Source: AC-32 sp963746155
GTDB taxonomy: Bacteria > Actinomycetota > Thermoleophilia > Gaiellales > Gaiellaceae
Direction of reading: 5' to 3'
DNA: 64,000 nucleotides
Assembly: GCA_963746155.1 (NCBI GenBank)
Contig: CAVVAB010000009.1
Span: 492,456 to 556,455, forward strand
In this document: positions 24,463 to 35,929 of the stretch, piece by piece
Position numbering within the stretch: position 1 is the first letter of the stretch
Layout: the number at the start of each line of letters is the position of its first letter
Program-made: the position numbers and the translations under genes
The notes under the pieces: generated by a model
Told to the model about the DNA's origin: nothing
Seen by the model: the letters and a program-made list of their open reading frames with translations, nothing else
Databases searched by the model: none

Positions 24463-25647
24463 GTGATCGCCTGCGTCGTCATCCCAGGGTTCGAGCTGCG
24501 CGCGGCGCTGCGGGAGCGGCCGCGGCTTCAGCTCGAGGCTGCTGCGCTCGCTCCGGAGCCCGGGGCCGAGGCGTTGCTCGGGCCGGTGACGGCGGCGGCC
24601 GAGGCGGCCGGCGTGCAGCCGGGGATGCGGCTGGGGGAGGCGCTGGCCACGTGCCCGTCGCTCCAGCTCGTCGATCGCGACCCGGCCGCGGCCGAGGAGG
24701 CCTGGGAGCAGATCGTCCGGCGGCTCGAGGACGCAGGGTTCTCGGTCGATCCCGCCGCGCCGGGCTGCGCGTACTTCGAGACGCGCGGGGTGGAACGGCT
24801 CTACGGCGGGCTCGAGCCGGCGCTCAGGCGGGCGCTCAAGGCGGTCGGGCCCGGTTGGGACGCACGTGTGGGCGCGGCGAAGCGCCGCTTCGCGGCTCTC
24901 GCGGCGGCGAACGTCGCCCGCTCGGGGCAGGTGCTGGTCGTGTCCGACGAGCAGGCGCGCGATTTCCTCGCGCCGCTGCCGCTGACGCTGCTTCCGCTGG
25001 AGGCCGGGCGCAGGCAGGAGCTCGCGGACCTCGGACTGACGAAGATCGGAGAGCTTGCCGGGCTGCCGGGTGGCGCCGTGGCCGAACGTCTGGGGCCGGA
25101 CGGCCGGCGCGCCTGGAGCCTGGCGAGAGGGGGCTCGAAGAGGCGGATCCGCGGACGGAAGCCCCCCGCGGAGCTGCTCGAGACGCTCGAGTTCCCGGAA
25201 GCGGTCGGAAACGAACTGGCGCTGAGACGCTCACTCGGCGTTCTCCTCGACCGGCTGCTCGCTCGACCGGAGCGAGGCGGGCGGGCCTTGCGCAAGCTGG
25301 CGCTCGCGGCGCGGCTTGTCGGCGGCGGATCGTGGCGGCGCACCGTGACGCTGCGCGACGCGACCGCCGAGCCCGCCCGCCTGCGCACCGCGCTCGGGCC
25401 CAAGCTGCTCGACCTGCCCGCGCCCGCGGTCGCGCTGTCGCTCGAGGCGCTGATCCTTGCGGAGTCGGTCGGGAGCCAGCTCGAGCTCGTCCAGCCCGAG
25501 GGCGCCGAGCTGCGGGATCACCTGCGAGAAGGGCTCCGCCAGGTCCGCGCAGGAACCGGCTCGGGCTCCGTCTGCACCGTCGTCGAGGTCGCGCCGTGGT
25601 CGCGTTTGCCGGAGCAGCGGGCACTGCTGGTTCCGCGCGACGACTGA
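24463..25647 (+). CDS. imuB: ImuB-type, catalytically inactive Y-family polymerase
   Basis: ImuB is the hub subunit of the actinobacterial damage-induced mutasome and carries DnaE2 to the clamp. The 394-aa protein has a Y-family fold but lacks the catalytic acidic residues: the DxD position reads VIPGFELR and the usual DEA motif region reads GCAYFETRGVERLYGG. Thumb and little-finger regions follow (ELADLGLTKIGELAGLPGGAVAERLGPDG, read in parts). Expression is tied to DNA damage by the two LexA boxes. No imuA-prime gene lies next to it; the upstream gene is unrelated and divergent. Confidence 0.88.
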   Translation: MIACVVIPGFELRAALRERPRLQLEAAALAPEPGAEALLGPVTAAAEAAGVQPGMRLGEALATCPSLQLVDRDPAAAEEAWEQIVRRLEDAGFSVDPAAPGCAYFETRGVERLYGGLEPALRRALKAVGPGWDARVGAAKRRFAALAAANVARSGQVLVVSDEQARDFLAPLPLTLLPLEAGRRQELADLGLTKIGELAGLPGGAVAERLGPDGRRAWSLARGGSKRRIRGRKPPAELLETLEFPEAVGNELALRRSLGVLLDRLLARPERGGRALRKLALAARLVGGGSWRRTVTLRDATAEPARLRTALGPKLLDLPAPAVALSLEALILAESVGSQLELVQPEGAELRDHLREGLRQVRAGTGSGSVCTVVEVAPWSRLPEQRALLVPRDD

Positions 25648-25667
25648 ACCAGCCTCAGGCGGCTCTC

Positions 25668-25874
25668 GTGGAGGCGCATGTCGATGGCTCGCCTCGCCGC
25701 GTGAACCGCTCTCCGGTGGCGGTCGTCCGCGAGGAGTGGCGCGTGGTCGACCGCTGGTGGACGGAGGATCCGGTCAGCCGACGCTACTTCGACGTGGTGC
25801 TGGCCGGCGGCGAGCACGAGGTGGTTTTTCGCGACGAGGAGGTGGGCCGCTGGTTCAGCCAGCGCGGCGGGTGA
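25668..25874 (+). CDS. DUF6504-like small protein
   Basis: Protein of 68 aa, from GTG at 25668, rich in Trp and charge: VNRSPVAVVREEWRVVDRWWTEDPVSRRYFDVVLAGG and a C-terminal FRDEEVGRWFSQRGG (read in parts). This pattern (RVVDRWW...YFxVVL...FRD...GRWF) matches what I recall of DUF6504, which often sits between imuB and dnaE2 in actinobacteria. It starts 20 bp after imuB and would be co-induced by DNA damage. The start codon is uncertain. Function unknown. Confidence 0.7.
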   Translation: MEAHVDGSPRRVNRSPVAVVREEWRVVDRWWTEDPVSRRYFDVVLAGGEHEVVFRDEEVGRWFSQRGG

Positions 25875-25876
25875 GC

Positions 25877-26638
25877 TCAGTCGCGGCGCACGAGGTCAAG
25901 GAAGTTCCCCGGCGGCGCATGGAGGTTGAGGAACCGGATCGGCTCGGTGCCCGCGTTGCGAAATCCGTGCTCGCTGCCGCGCGGGGCGGCGAAGAAGGTG
26001 CCTGGCCCGCCGCGCCTCGACCCTGCAGCCTCGAGGAACTCGAACTCGCCTTCCAGGACGTAGAACGCGTCGACGTGGTCGTCGTGGGCGTGAAGGCCGA
26101 CGCCTTCGAATATCGGCTGGAAGGTGAGGTCGATCGCGGCGAAGTGCGGCAGGTCGGCCTTGATCAGGCGGGCACCCCGTTCGTTCTCGATCAGCTCGCC
26201 CTCGCCCGGGCCGTTGAAGACCGCGTCGCTGAGCGGGCGTCCGCCGTCGGCGGGCGGGTCGAACTGGTCGAAGCCCTCGTGGCCGTGGCCGCGCAGGACG
26301 TTCCCGAAGCCCAGGCTCGGCGAGTGGATGTTGAGGAAGACCGCGGTCGCGTCGCTCGAGTTGCAGTAGGTGTGGACGACGTTCGGCGGTGCGGCGACGA
26401 ACGTTCCCGGCCCGCCCGTCATGCGTTGCCTGTCGGGGCCGAGCGCGAACTCGACCTCTCCGTCGAGCACGTAGAAGGCGTCGGAGTGCTCGTGGTGCAC
26501 GTGGGGCTCCGGCCCTTTCTCGCCGGGCTCGTAGCGGAACCAGCTCACGATCAGGTCGTCGAGCTCGACGAGGATTCGAAGCGTCCGCTCCGGCCGGTCG
26601 GTGGTCGTCTCACCCTCGCCGGGCGCTAGGAGGACGGG

Positions 26639-26656
<18 letters not shown>
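25877..26656 (-). CDS. Bicupin-domain protein
   Basis: Protein of 259 aa with two cupin barrels. Barrel 1 has PEPHVHHEHSDAFYVLDGEVEFAL and VVHTYCNS; barrel 2 has GLHAHDDHVDAFYVLEGEFEFLE and SEHGFRN (read in parts). Both keep the G-x5-HxHxxxxE-type metal motifs, so one or two bound metals are expected. Enzyme or binding role unknown. It is encoded antisense between DUF6504 and dnaE2. The start at 26656 is chosen because TAGGCT lies eight bases upstream; a GTG two codons earlier would be too close. Its 5' end overlaps the dnaE2 start by 18 bp. Confidence 0.82.
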
Positions 26657-29855
<3,199 letters not shown>

Positions 29856-29867
29856 CTGGCCCCAACG

Positions 29868-31202
29868 CTAGAACTCGCGATCCGACCAGACACGCTGGCC
29901 GAAGCGCCCGGCGAGCGGATTGAAGACGGCGAGGAACGCGCGCTTGGCTTTGGTCGCTTTCGCATCCGCACGCCAGGCTGCGTGCAGGTCGGGGTCGGGC
30001 ACGGCGGGCCCGCAACGCCTTCTTCCGAGGAGCCAGTCTCGATAGTGCCAGTCAGCAGCGATCGAGGCTTGCGCTGCCTTCTGGAGCAGATCGGAGGACC
30101 GCAGCGCTTGTTCGGTGTCCGGAACGGAAAGCGCGGCCACCTGTTGGAGAAGGCTCTGGCGATTCCGCTGCACCCGGTCAAGCCGTTGAGCGGCGGCGCG
30201 CGGCGTTAGCTCGCATGCGCCCGCAGCCTTCAACGCTGCGAAAACCGCAAGGCGGCCCTCACGCGACTGGGTCAAGAAGTTCTCGATCTTCGTGACGAAG
30301 GCGCGCTGGCCGGCTCTCTCGTCCCCGGACGAGCCGCGGGTCAATGCAAGCGTCGCGACGGCGCCGGCGAGCGCGAGGCCGAGCAAGACGCCAACGATAG
30401 GCAACAGTCGGCGCGGGCGCCGCAGCACGGCCTCCTCACCGAGCTTCCGAGGCCGCGGCTCGACCGTCAGAGCAGGATCGTGCTGCAGGATCTGCCTTTC
30501 GAGTTCCTGCAGCGCAGGGCTAGGCTCGATCCCGAGCTCCTCGATCAGCGTCTCGCGCGTGCGGCGGTACACCTCGAGCGCCTCGGCCTGACGATCCAGC
30601 CGATAGAGAGCGAGCATGAGCTGGCCGCGGAGCCGCTCCCTGAACGGCTCGGCCGCGATCAGCTGTTCGAGCTCCGGCACCAACCGCGTATAGCGTTCGA
30701 GCGCTAGGTCGCCGTCGATCCGATCCTCGATCGCGGCGAGACGGGCGTCGTCCAGCCGGGCGCCAGCGTCGCGGGCGAAAGGTTCTTCGAACTCCGTGAG
30801 CGCAGGCCCGCGCCACAGTTCAAGCGCTTCTGCCAGTCGCTGCGTCGCTCCTTCGGCGTCGCCCGCAGCGAGCCGATCTCGACCATCGCCGACGAGCTTT
30901 TCGAATCGGTCAAGATCGAGCTCGCCGTCCTCGACCCGCAGCGCATAGCCGGGCGGTCTAGTCGTGAGACGGTCGGCGCCGAGCGTCTTGCGCAGCTGCG
31001 AGACGTACCCCTGCAGCGCCTTACGCGCGGTTTCCGTCGGCTCGTCACCCCAGAGTGCGTCAATCAGCTTGCTGACCGAAACCACGCGGTTCCGGTTCAA
31101 CAGGAGAACAGCGAGCAGCGCGCGCGGCTTCGCGGCCGACAGTGGAACAAGACGTCCATCGGCCACGACTTCGACCGGTCCGAGGACGCGAAATTCGATC
31201 AA
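29868..31202 (-). CDS. Membrane-anchored SARP/AfsR-type transcriptional regulator
   Basis: Protein of 444 aa. Residues 1-95 form an OmpR-like winged helix (FRVLGPVEVVADGRLVPL, AAKPRALLAVLLL, LIDALWGDEPTETARKALQGYVSQLRK, read in parts). Residues about 95-245 are the bacterial transcriptional activation domain (DGELDLDRFEKLVGDG, LALYRLDRQAEALEVYRRTRETL). A transmembrane helix near 270-292 (LLPIVGVLLGLALAGAVATLAL) is followed by an outside helical domain of about 150 aa with Cys pairs. It thus looks like a one-component sensor that reads an outside signal. TTG start at 31202. Divergent from a secreted-protein gene. Confidence 0.85.
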   Translation of the reverse strand: MIEFRVLGPVEVVADGRLVPLSAAKPRALLAVLLLNRNRVVSVSKLIDALWGDEPTETARKALQGYVSQLRKTLGADRLTTRPPGYALRVEDGELDLDRFEKLVGDGRDRLAAGDAEGATQRLAEALELWRGPALTEFEEPFARDAGARLDDARLAAIEDRIDGDLALERYTRLVPELEQLIAAEPFRERLRGQLMLALYRLDRQAEALEVYRRTRETLIEELGIEPSPALQELERQILQHDPALTVEPRPRKLGEEAVLRRPRRLLPIVGVLLGLALAGAVATLALTRGSSGDERAGQRAFVTKIENFLTQSREGRLAVFAALKAAGACELTPRAAAQRLDRVQRNRQSLLQQVAALSVPDTEQALRSSDLLQKAAQASIAADWHYRDWLLGRRRCGPAVPDPDLHAAWRADAKATKAKRAFLAVFNPLAGRFGQRVWSDREF

Positions 31203-31303
31203 CAGAGCGATGATCGCACGTTTTTCACGCGCCTTTACTCGCCGATTGACGCCGCATTACCGGGAAAGCCGATCATCGGTCGACCCGACGAAAGGAGATC
31301 GCC

Positions 31304-31798
31304 ATGAAGTCGCTCGTGATTCTCACAGGAGTAGCGGCAAGCCTTGCTGCACTGACCACCGTCGCGGCGCTTGCGACGGCCTCTGCGTCGTCAGCTCCGG
31401 CGGCCAAGGATGCCTGCACGTTTGCGTCGCTTCCAAGAGCCTCGGCAGTGCGCGAGCAGAACCTGTACGGCCGCATCAAGTCCCTGGTGCGAAAGGGCCA
31501 CCACTTCGAGTTGCGGCTCGATCCTGCCTGGCTCCTCACCGGATCCACCGCGAGTCGCGCTGCCAAGGAAGACACCGGCTCCAGCGACGTCCCGAACGAC
31601 AACTACACGCGTGACGAGACCCACCGGCTGCTGACGTACCAAGTTCCCGCGACTGCGCACGTCACCGTTCTGACCCACGGGACCTGCTCGACCCGCATCA
31701 CCGTGGCTCGGCTGGCAAGACTGGCCCCCTCGGCCGGATTCTGGGTCCGCGCGCGCAGCGACACGGTCAACTCCATCGACCAGCAGTACCACCCGTAG
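31304..31798 (+). CDS. Secreted protein of unknown function
   Basis: Protein of 164 aa with a classical signal peptide (KSLVILTGVAASLAALTTVAALATASA) and a probable cleavage site near residues 27-31. The mature part of about 135 aa has two Cys (KDACTF and HGTCST) likely to form a disulfide, and a charged middle with RIKSLVRKGHHFELRLDPAWLLTG (read in parts). The pattern suggests a small beta domain. AAAGGAG lies seven bases before the ATG. It is divergent from the membrane-tethered SARP gene, an arrangement that often means control by it. Confidence 0.72.
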   Translation: MKSLVILTGVAASLAALTTVAALATASASSAPAAKDACTFASLPRASAVREQNLYGRIKSLVRKGHHFELRLDPAWLLTGSTASRAAKEDTGSSDVPNDNYTRDETHRLLTYQVPATAHVTVLTHGTCSTRITVARLARLAPSAGFWVRARSDTVNSIDQQYHP

Positions 31799-31807
31799 GT
31801 GAGGCCG

Positions 31808-31835
31808 CTGAGGGCCGGGTGTACCCGGCCCTCAG
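31808..31835. terminator. Bidirectional terminator-like hairpin
   Basis: Perfect 12-bp inverted repeat: arms CTGAGGGCCGGG (31808-31819) and CCCGGCCCTCAG (31824-31835), loop TGTA. It lies between two convergent genes. There is no T-run, as is common in GC-rich actinobacteria. Confidence 0.75.
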
Positions 31836-31839
31836 CCCT

Positions 31840-32151
31840 CTAGAGGTTCTCGATCTCCAGGCCGAACCGCGGGAGCCGCTGGTGCACCGCGCGGTTGAAC
31901 TCCGCCTCGTACTCGTCGGCCGCCGCCTCGTCCAGCGTCCGCGCGAAATTGTCGCGCAGTTCGGCGAGGATCTCGGTGCCCGTCTCGACGAGATCCTGGT
32001 AGTCGCCGAATCGCTCCTCGGCCTCGTCGCGCTCGGCCCGGTCGTACGCGGCCTCGGCCTCGTCGCACTCGCGGATCAGCTCCGCGTAGTCCCGCTCGAA
32101 GAGCTCGAGCTGCCGTGAGATCGCATCCGTGAACCGTTGCCGCCGAAGCAC
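31840..32151 (-). CDS. Conserved-looking helical protein (103 aa)
   Basis: Protein of 103 aa, almost entirely charged alpha helix: FTDAISRQLELFERDYAELIRECDEAEAAYDRA and later TEILAELRDNFARTLDEAAADEYEAEF (read in parts). Heptad-like spacing suggests a coiled coil. No family was recognised. The GTG start at 32151 has TAGTCT exactly six bases upstream on the minus strand, in a 9-bp core shared with the divergent nuclease-fold gene. Confidence 0.7.
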   Translation of the reverse strand: MLRRQRFTDAISRQLELFERDYAELIRECDEAEAAYDRAERDEAEERFGDYQDLVETGTEILAELRDNFARTLDEAAADEYEAEFNRAVHQRLPRFGLEIENL

Positions 32152-32155
32152 GCAC

Positions 32156-32164
32156 CTAGACTAG
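32156..32164. promoter_or_regulatory. Shared bidirectional -10 core, helical protein / nuclease-fold gene
   Basis: CTAGACTAG gives TAGACT (32157-32162) nine bases before the TTG at 32172 and, on the minus strand, TAGTCT (32163-32158) six bases before the GTG at 32151. The starts are 20 bp apart. Confidence 0.6.
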
Positions 32165-32171
32165 TGCGCCG

Positions 32172-32955
32172 TTGGCGCTCCTCGTCCGCACCTGGAACGT
32201 GTTCCACGGGAACGCCGTCCCGCCCGAGCGCCGCGCGTTCCTGAAGGAGATGGTGCAGCTCGCGACCGCCGACCATCCGGACGCGCTGTGCCTGCAGGAG
32301 CTGCCGGTCTGGGCGCTGCCGAGGCTCGAGGGCTGGAGCGGGATGCAGGCATTCGGCGTGGTCGCGTCCCGGCCGAAGCTGCTGAGCGCGGAGCTCGGCA
32401 AGTGGATAACCGATCTCAACCACGGCTTCTTCCGCTCGGCGTTCACCGGCCAGGCGAACGCGATCCTCCTCGCGCCCGAGCTTGCGCCCGGTCGGAGAGG
32501 ATTCGATCGTGCTCAACCCCCGCAGCTTCCGGAAGGCCCATGCGAAGGAGCTCGGCCTCGACCTCCGCACCCGCCTCAAGTGGGCGCTCGAGCGTCGCGT
32601 GTGCCAGGCGGTCCGGGCCGAGACGGACGGCCGCTACGTGTCGATCGCAAACCTCCATGCGTCCCGGGCCGACCGCAGGTGCGCGGACGTCGAGCTGCAG
32701 CGGGCGGCCGACTTCGCCGAGTCGTTCGCGCAGGACGGTGACACGCTCGTGCTCGCGGGCGACTTCAACATCGGAACGGGCACCTCGCAGACGCTCAAGC
32801 ACCTGGAGGGGTACTCCGAGCCGATCGCCGGCATCGACCAGGTGCTCGTCAAGGGGGCGGAGACGCTCGGCACCGAGAAGTGGCCGCCGGAGCGGCGCAC
32901 GGTCGACGGGCGGCTCCTCTCCGACCACGCTCCCGTGGAGACGAGGTTCGAGTGA
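32172..32955 (+). CDS. Endonuclease/exonuclease/phosphatase-fold protein (frameshifted in this sequence)
   Basis: Predicted metal-dependent phosphoesterase of the EEP superfamily (about 260 aa once repaired). The first frame (32172 to about 32480) gives ALLVRTWNVFHGNAVPP and ALCLQELPVWALPRLEGW, with the Asn and Glu of the active site. The +1 frame from about 32482 gives VGEDSIVLNPRSF, VSIANLHASRADRRCA, LVLAGDFNIGTGTSQ and LSDHAPVETRFE, with the Asp/Asn and final Asp-His pair. One extra base near 32481 explains the break. Substrate (DNA, lipid or sugar phosphate) unknown. Its TGA overlaps the aminotransferase GTG. Confidence 0.78.
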
Positions 32956-34031
32956 CTTTCGACGAGGCTCGTGCGCAGTTCCCCGTCTTCGAGCGGCTCG
33001 CCTACCTGAACGCGGGCACGAACGGGCCGCTCGCCCGTCCGACCGTCGACGCGATGACCGCCCAGGCGCAGGCCGATCTCGAGAACGGCCGCGGCGGGCC
33101 GGCCTACTTCGAGAAGGCGCTCGAGCTGCGGGAGCAGGTTCGCGCGAAGCTGGCAGCTCTGGTGGGCGTGCCCACGGAGGGGCTGGCGCTTGCGACCTCG
33201 ACCACGAACGGCTGCAACATCGTGCTCACCGGGCTCGACCTCGGCCCCGACGACGAGGTCGTGACCACCGATGGGGAGCACTTCGGGCTGCTCGGCGCGC
33301 TCGCCACCTCGCCAGCGAGCGTGCGAGTGGCGGCCGTGCGGGAGCTTCCGCCCGACGAGGCGCTCGAGGTGCTGCTCCGCGAAGTGACTCCGCGGACCCG
33401 GCTGCTGGCCCTCTCACACGTCTGCTGGGTGAGCGGCAACGGCTTCCCGCTGGCCGCGCTCAAGGAGGCCACCGGTCTGCCGCTGCTGGTGGACGGCGCC
33501 CAGTCTGTCGGAGCGATCCCGGTCGACGCCTCGCAGTTCGACTACTACGCCTTCTCGTGCCAGAAGTGGCTCTGCGGACCAGACGCGATGGGCGGGCTGG
33601 CGGTCGCCGAGCCCGAGCGACTGCGGATCGCGGCGCCGAGCTACCTCTCCCAGGCGGGCTACGAGCCCGGAGGTGAGTTCACGCCCCGGCCAGGAGCGGT
33701 GCGCTTCGACCCGGGCTGGACGCCGCCGCCCTCCCTCGCCGGCCTGAGCGCGGCCCTCGACCTGGCGCCGGAGTGGCGCTTCGAGCGCGCTGCCGCGGCC
33801 GCCGCCCGCTGCCGCGAGCTGCTCGCCGAGCGCTTCGACGTCGTTACCGCTCCCGACCAGGCGACGCTCGTCTCGTTCCGGGTCGAGGGCGACTCGGCCG
33901 CGCTCGTCAAGCGCCTCTACGAGCAAGGCGTCGTCGTGCGGGATGTCCCCGGCCTGGGCTGGATCCGCGCCTCGTGCGGCTGGTGGACGAGCGACGAGGA
34001 CGTCGATCGCCTCCTCGCGGCGTTGGCCTAG
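32952..34031 (+). CDS. Class V aminotransferase, PLP-dependent
   Basis: Fold-type I PLP enzyme of 359 aa, close to isopenicillin-N-epimerase-like and cysteine-desulfurase-like proteins: YLNAGTNGPLARPTVDAM at the start, TSTTNGCNIVLTGLDLGPDDEVVTTDGEHFG, the PLP-binding VDGAQSVGAIPVDASQFDYYAFSCQKWLCGPDAMG with the Schiff-base Lys in CQKW (read in parts), and the end GLGWIRASCGWWTSDEDVDRLL. The GTG overlaps the preceding TGA. No active-site Cys loop typical of IscS/SufS is evident, so a desulfurase role is less likely. Substrate unknown. Confidence 0.88.
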   Translation: MTFDEARAQFPVFERLAYLNAGTNGPLARPTVDAMTAQAQADLENGRGGPAYFEKALELREQVRAKLAALVGVPTEGLALATSTTNGCNIVLTGLDLGPDDEVVTTDGEHFGLLGALATSPASVRVAAVRELPPDEALEVLLREVTPRTRLLALSHVCWVSGNGFPLAALKEATGLPLLVDGAQSVGAIPVDASQFDYYAFSCQKWLCGPDAMGGLAVAEPERLRIAAPSYLSQAGYEPGGEFTPRPGAVRFDPGWTPPPSLAGLSAALDLAPEWRFERAAAAAARCRELLAERFDVVTAPDQATLVSFRVEGDSAALVKRLYEQGVVVRDVPGLGWIRASCGWWTSDEDVDRLLAALA

Positions 34032-34591
34032 CCGGTTCGCAGCCCGAGCTCGGACGCGATCGGCCGCATGGCGGCGACCACGAACGCGATGTGCTCGTCG
34101 AGGTCGACGCCGAGCTCCTCGGCGCCTTCGTAGACGTCCTCCCGGTTGACGCCCGCAGCGAACGACGGCTGCTTCAGCTTCTTGCGCACCGACTTCGGCT
34201 CGAGCGTCGCGATCCCGTCGGGCCGGACGAGCCCGCACGCGTGGATGAACCCGCTCAGCTCGTCGCAGGCGAAGAGCGTCTTGCGGAGCGGCGTGTCGCG
34301 GGGTACGTCGACGTGGTTGGCGTGCGAGAGGACGCCGTCGACCACCTCGTCGGGCCAGCCTTCCTCGCGCAGGATCGGCGCGCCGTCCTGCGGGTGCTGG
34401 TCGAGAGTCGGATGGATCTCGTAGTCGAAGTCGTGGAGCAGCGCGGTCGCGCGCCAGAGCTGCTCGTCCTCGCCGAACCGGACCGCGTAGGCGCCGACGG
34501 CGGCCTCCACGGCGAGCGCGTGGCGCAGGAGCGCCTCGCTCTTCGTGTACCGCGTCAGTGTCTCCCAGGCGGCGTCGCGGGTCGGCTCCAC
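34028..34591 (-). CDS. HD-domain protein (HDIG-like)
   Basis: Protein of 187 aa with a metal-dependent phosphohydrolase fold: upstream helix RHALAVEAAVGAYAVRFGED, the His-Asp pair in TALLHDFDYEIHPTLDQHPQDG, and a later LSHANHVDVP (read in parts). Such proteins hydrolyse nucleotides or cyclic dinucleotides; the substrate here is unknown. The GTG at 34591 is chosen because TATCCT lies nine bases upstream on the minus strand; the longer frame to 34636 would run through the shared promoter into murA. It converges on the aminotransferase, overlapping by 4 bp. Confidence 0.82.
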   Translation of the reverse strand: MEPTRDAAWETLTRYTKSEALLRHALAVEAAVGAYAVRFGEDEQLWRATALLHDFDYEIHPTLDQHPQDGAPILREEGWPDEVVDGVLSHANHVDVPRDTPLRKTLFACDELSGFIHACGLVRPDGIATLEPKSVRKKLKQPSFAAGVNREDVYEGAEELGVDLDEHIAFVVAAMRPIASELGLRTG

Positions 34592-34598
34592 AACGCCG

Positions 34599-34607
34599 CT
34601 AGGATAG
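34599..34607. promoter_or_regulatory. Shared bidirectional -10 core, HD protein / murA
   Basis: CTAGGATAG gives TAGGAT (34600-34605), 11 bases before the murA ATG at 34617, and on the minus strand TATCCT (34606-34601), nine bases before the GTG at 34591. The starts are 25 bp apart. Confidence 0.6.
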
Positions 34608-34616
34608 CCCGCGGGC

Positions 34617-35927
34617 ATGGCGCAGACCGTCGTCACTCAGTCACTCGCGGAGTCCTTCGTGATCGAGGGGGCCCAGCCGCTCTCGGGACGGATCGCGGCG
34701 GCGGGAAACAAGAACGGCGCGCTGCCGATCCTTGCCGCCTGCCTGCTGACGGCCGAGCCGGTGACGCTCACGAACGTGCCCCGGATCCGCGACGTCGAGA
34801 CGATGCTCGAGCTGCTCGCGGACATCGGCGCCGACGTCGAGTGGCTCGGGCGGAACGAGGTTCGCCTCCATGCCGCGGAGATCCGCAAGGTCGAGCTCGA
34901 CGAGGATCTCTGCCGGCGCATCCGGGCCTCGATCCTGCTGGCCGGCCCGCTGCTGGCGCGTCACGGGCGAGCGGTGATCCCGCCTCCGGGCGGAGACGTG
35001 ATCGGCCGCCGGCGCGTGGACGTCCACATCGACGCGCTGCGCGGCCTCGGCGCCGAGATCGAGGTCGAGCGCCGGTACACGATGCACACCGACGGGCTCG
35101 TCGGCGCGGCTCTGTTCCTCGACGAGGCGAGCGTCACCGGGACGGAGAACACGATCATGGCCGCCGTGCTCGCGCGCGGGGAGACGGTGATCGGTAACGC
35201 GGCCTGCGAGCCGCACATCCAGGACCTGTGCCGTTTCCTGGTGGGCCTCGGCGCGCACATCCAGGGCATCGGGTCGAACGTGCTCCAGATCGAGGGGGTC
35301 GAGCATCTGTCCGGCGGCGAGTTCCGGATCGGGCCGGACCACATCGACGTCGCGAGCTTCATCGGCCTCGGCGCGATCACCCCGGGCGAGATCATCATCG
35401 ACGACACGCGGCCCGAGGACCTCGTCGCGGTCGGGCCGATGCTCGACCGGCTCGGGATCGAGATCCACATCGAGGGAACCAGCGTGCGCGTTCCCGGAGC
35501 GCAGGAGCTCGTCGTCCAGGACGACCTCGGCGGTGCGATCCCGAAGATCGACGACGGGCCCTGGCCGCAGTTCCCGGCCGATCTCACGTCGATTGCGGTG
35601 ACCGTCGCGACCCAGGCCCGGGGGACGATCCTCGTCTTCGAGAAGATGTTCGAGAGCAGGCTGTTCTTCGTCGACAAGCTCGTCGGCATGGGCGCGCGGA
35701 TCATCCTCTGCGACCCGCACCGAGCCGTCGTCACCGGGCCCGCGAGGCTGTACGGCGAGCGGATGGCGAGCCCCGACATCCGGGCCGGGATGGCGATGCT
35801 GATCGCCAGCCTGTGCGCCGAGGGGATCTCGACGATCGGGAACATCGGCGAGATCGACCGCGGCTACGAGCGGATCGACGAGCGCCTGCGCTCGCTCGGC
35901 GCCCGGATCGACCGAACCGAGGGCTAG
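34617..35927 (+). CDS. murA: UDP-GlcNAc 1-carboxyvinyltransferase, Cys-to-Asp form
   Basis: MurA transfers enolpyruvate from PEP to UDP-GlcNAc, the first committed step of peptidoglycan synthesis (436 aa, usual about 420-430). Visible: AAAGNKNGALPILAA near residue 30 with the substrate Lys/Asn, PGGDVIGRRRVDVHIDAL near 125-140, FPADLTSIAVTVATQARG, and MFESRLFFVDKL near the end. Residue 127 (codon 34995-34997) is Asp where most MurA proteins have the catalytic, fosfomycin-reactive Cys (GGCxIG). That change occurs naturally in Mycobacterium and Chlamydia and gives intrinsic fosfomycin resistance. The HisB-like gene starts 2 bp downstream. Confidence 0.96.
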   Translation: MAQTVVTQSLAESFVIEGAQPLSGRIAAAGNKNGALPILAACLLTAEPVTLTNVPRIRDVETMLELLADIGADVEWLGRNEVRLHAAEIRKVELDEDLCRRIRASILLAGPLLARHGRAVIPPPGGDVIGRRRVDVHIDALRGLGAEIEVERRYTMHTDGLVGAALFLDEASVTGTENTIMAAVLARGETVIGNAACEPHIQDLCRFLVGLGAHIQGIGSNVLQIEGVEHLSGGEFRIGPDHIDVASFIGLGAITPGEIIIDDTRPEDLVAVGPMLDRLGIEIHIEGTSVRVPGAQELVVQDDLGGAIPKIDDGPWPQFPADLTSIAVTVATQARGTILVFEKMFESRLFFVDKLVGMGARIILCDPHRAVVTGPARLYGERMASPDIRAGMAMLIASLCAEGISTIGNIGEIDRGYERIDERLRSLGARIDRTEG

Positions 35928-35929
35928 GG

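Noticed and set aside
24651..25667. Long overlapping frame inside imuB leading into DUF6504
   Set aside because: Only the last 68 codons look like a protein; the rest is an Arg/Ala-rich shadow of imuB.
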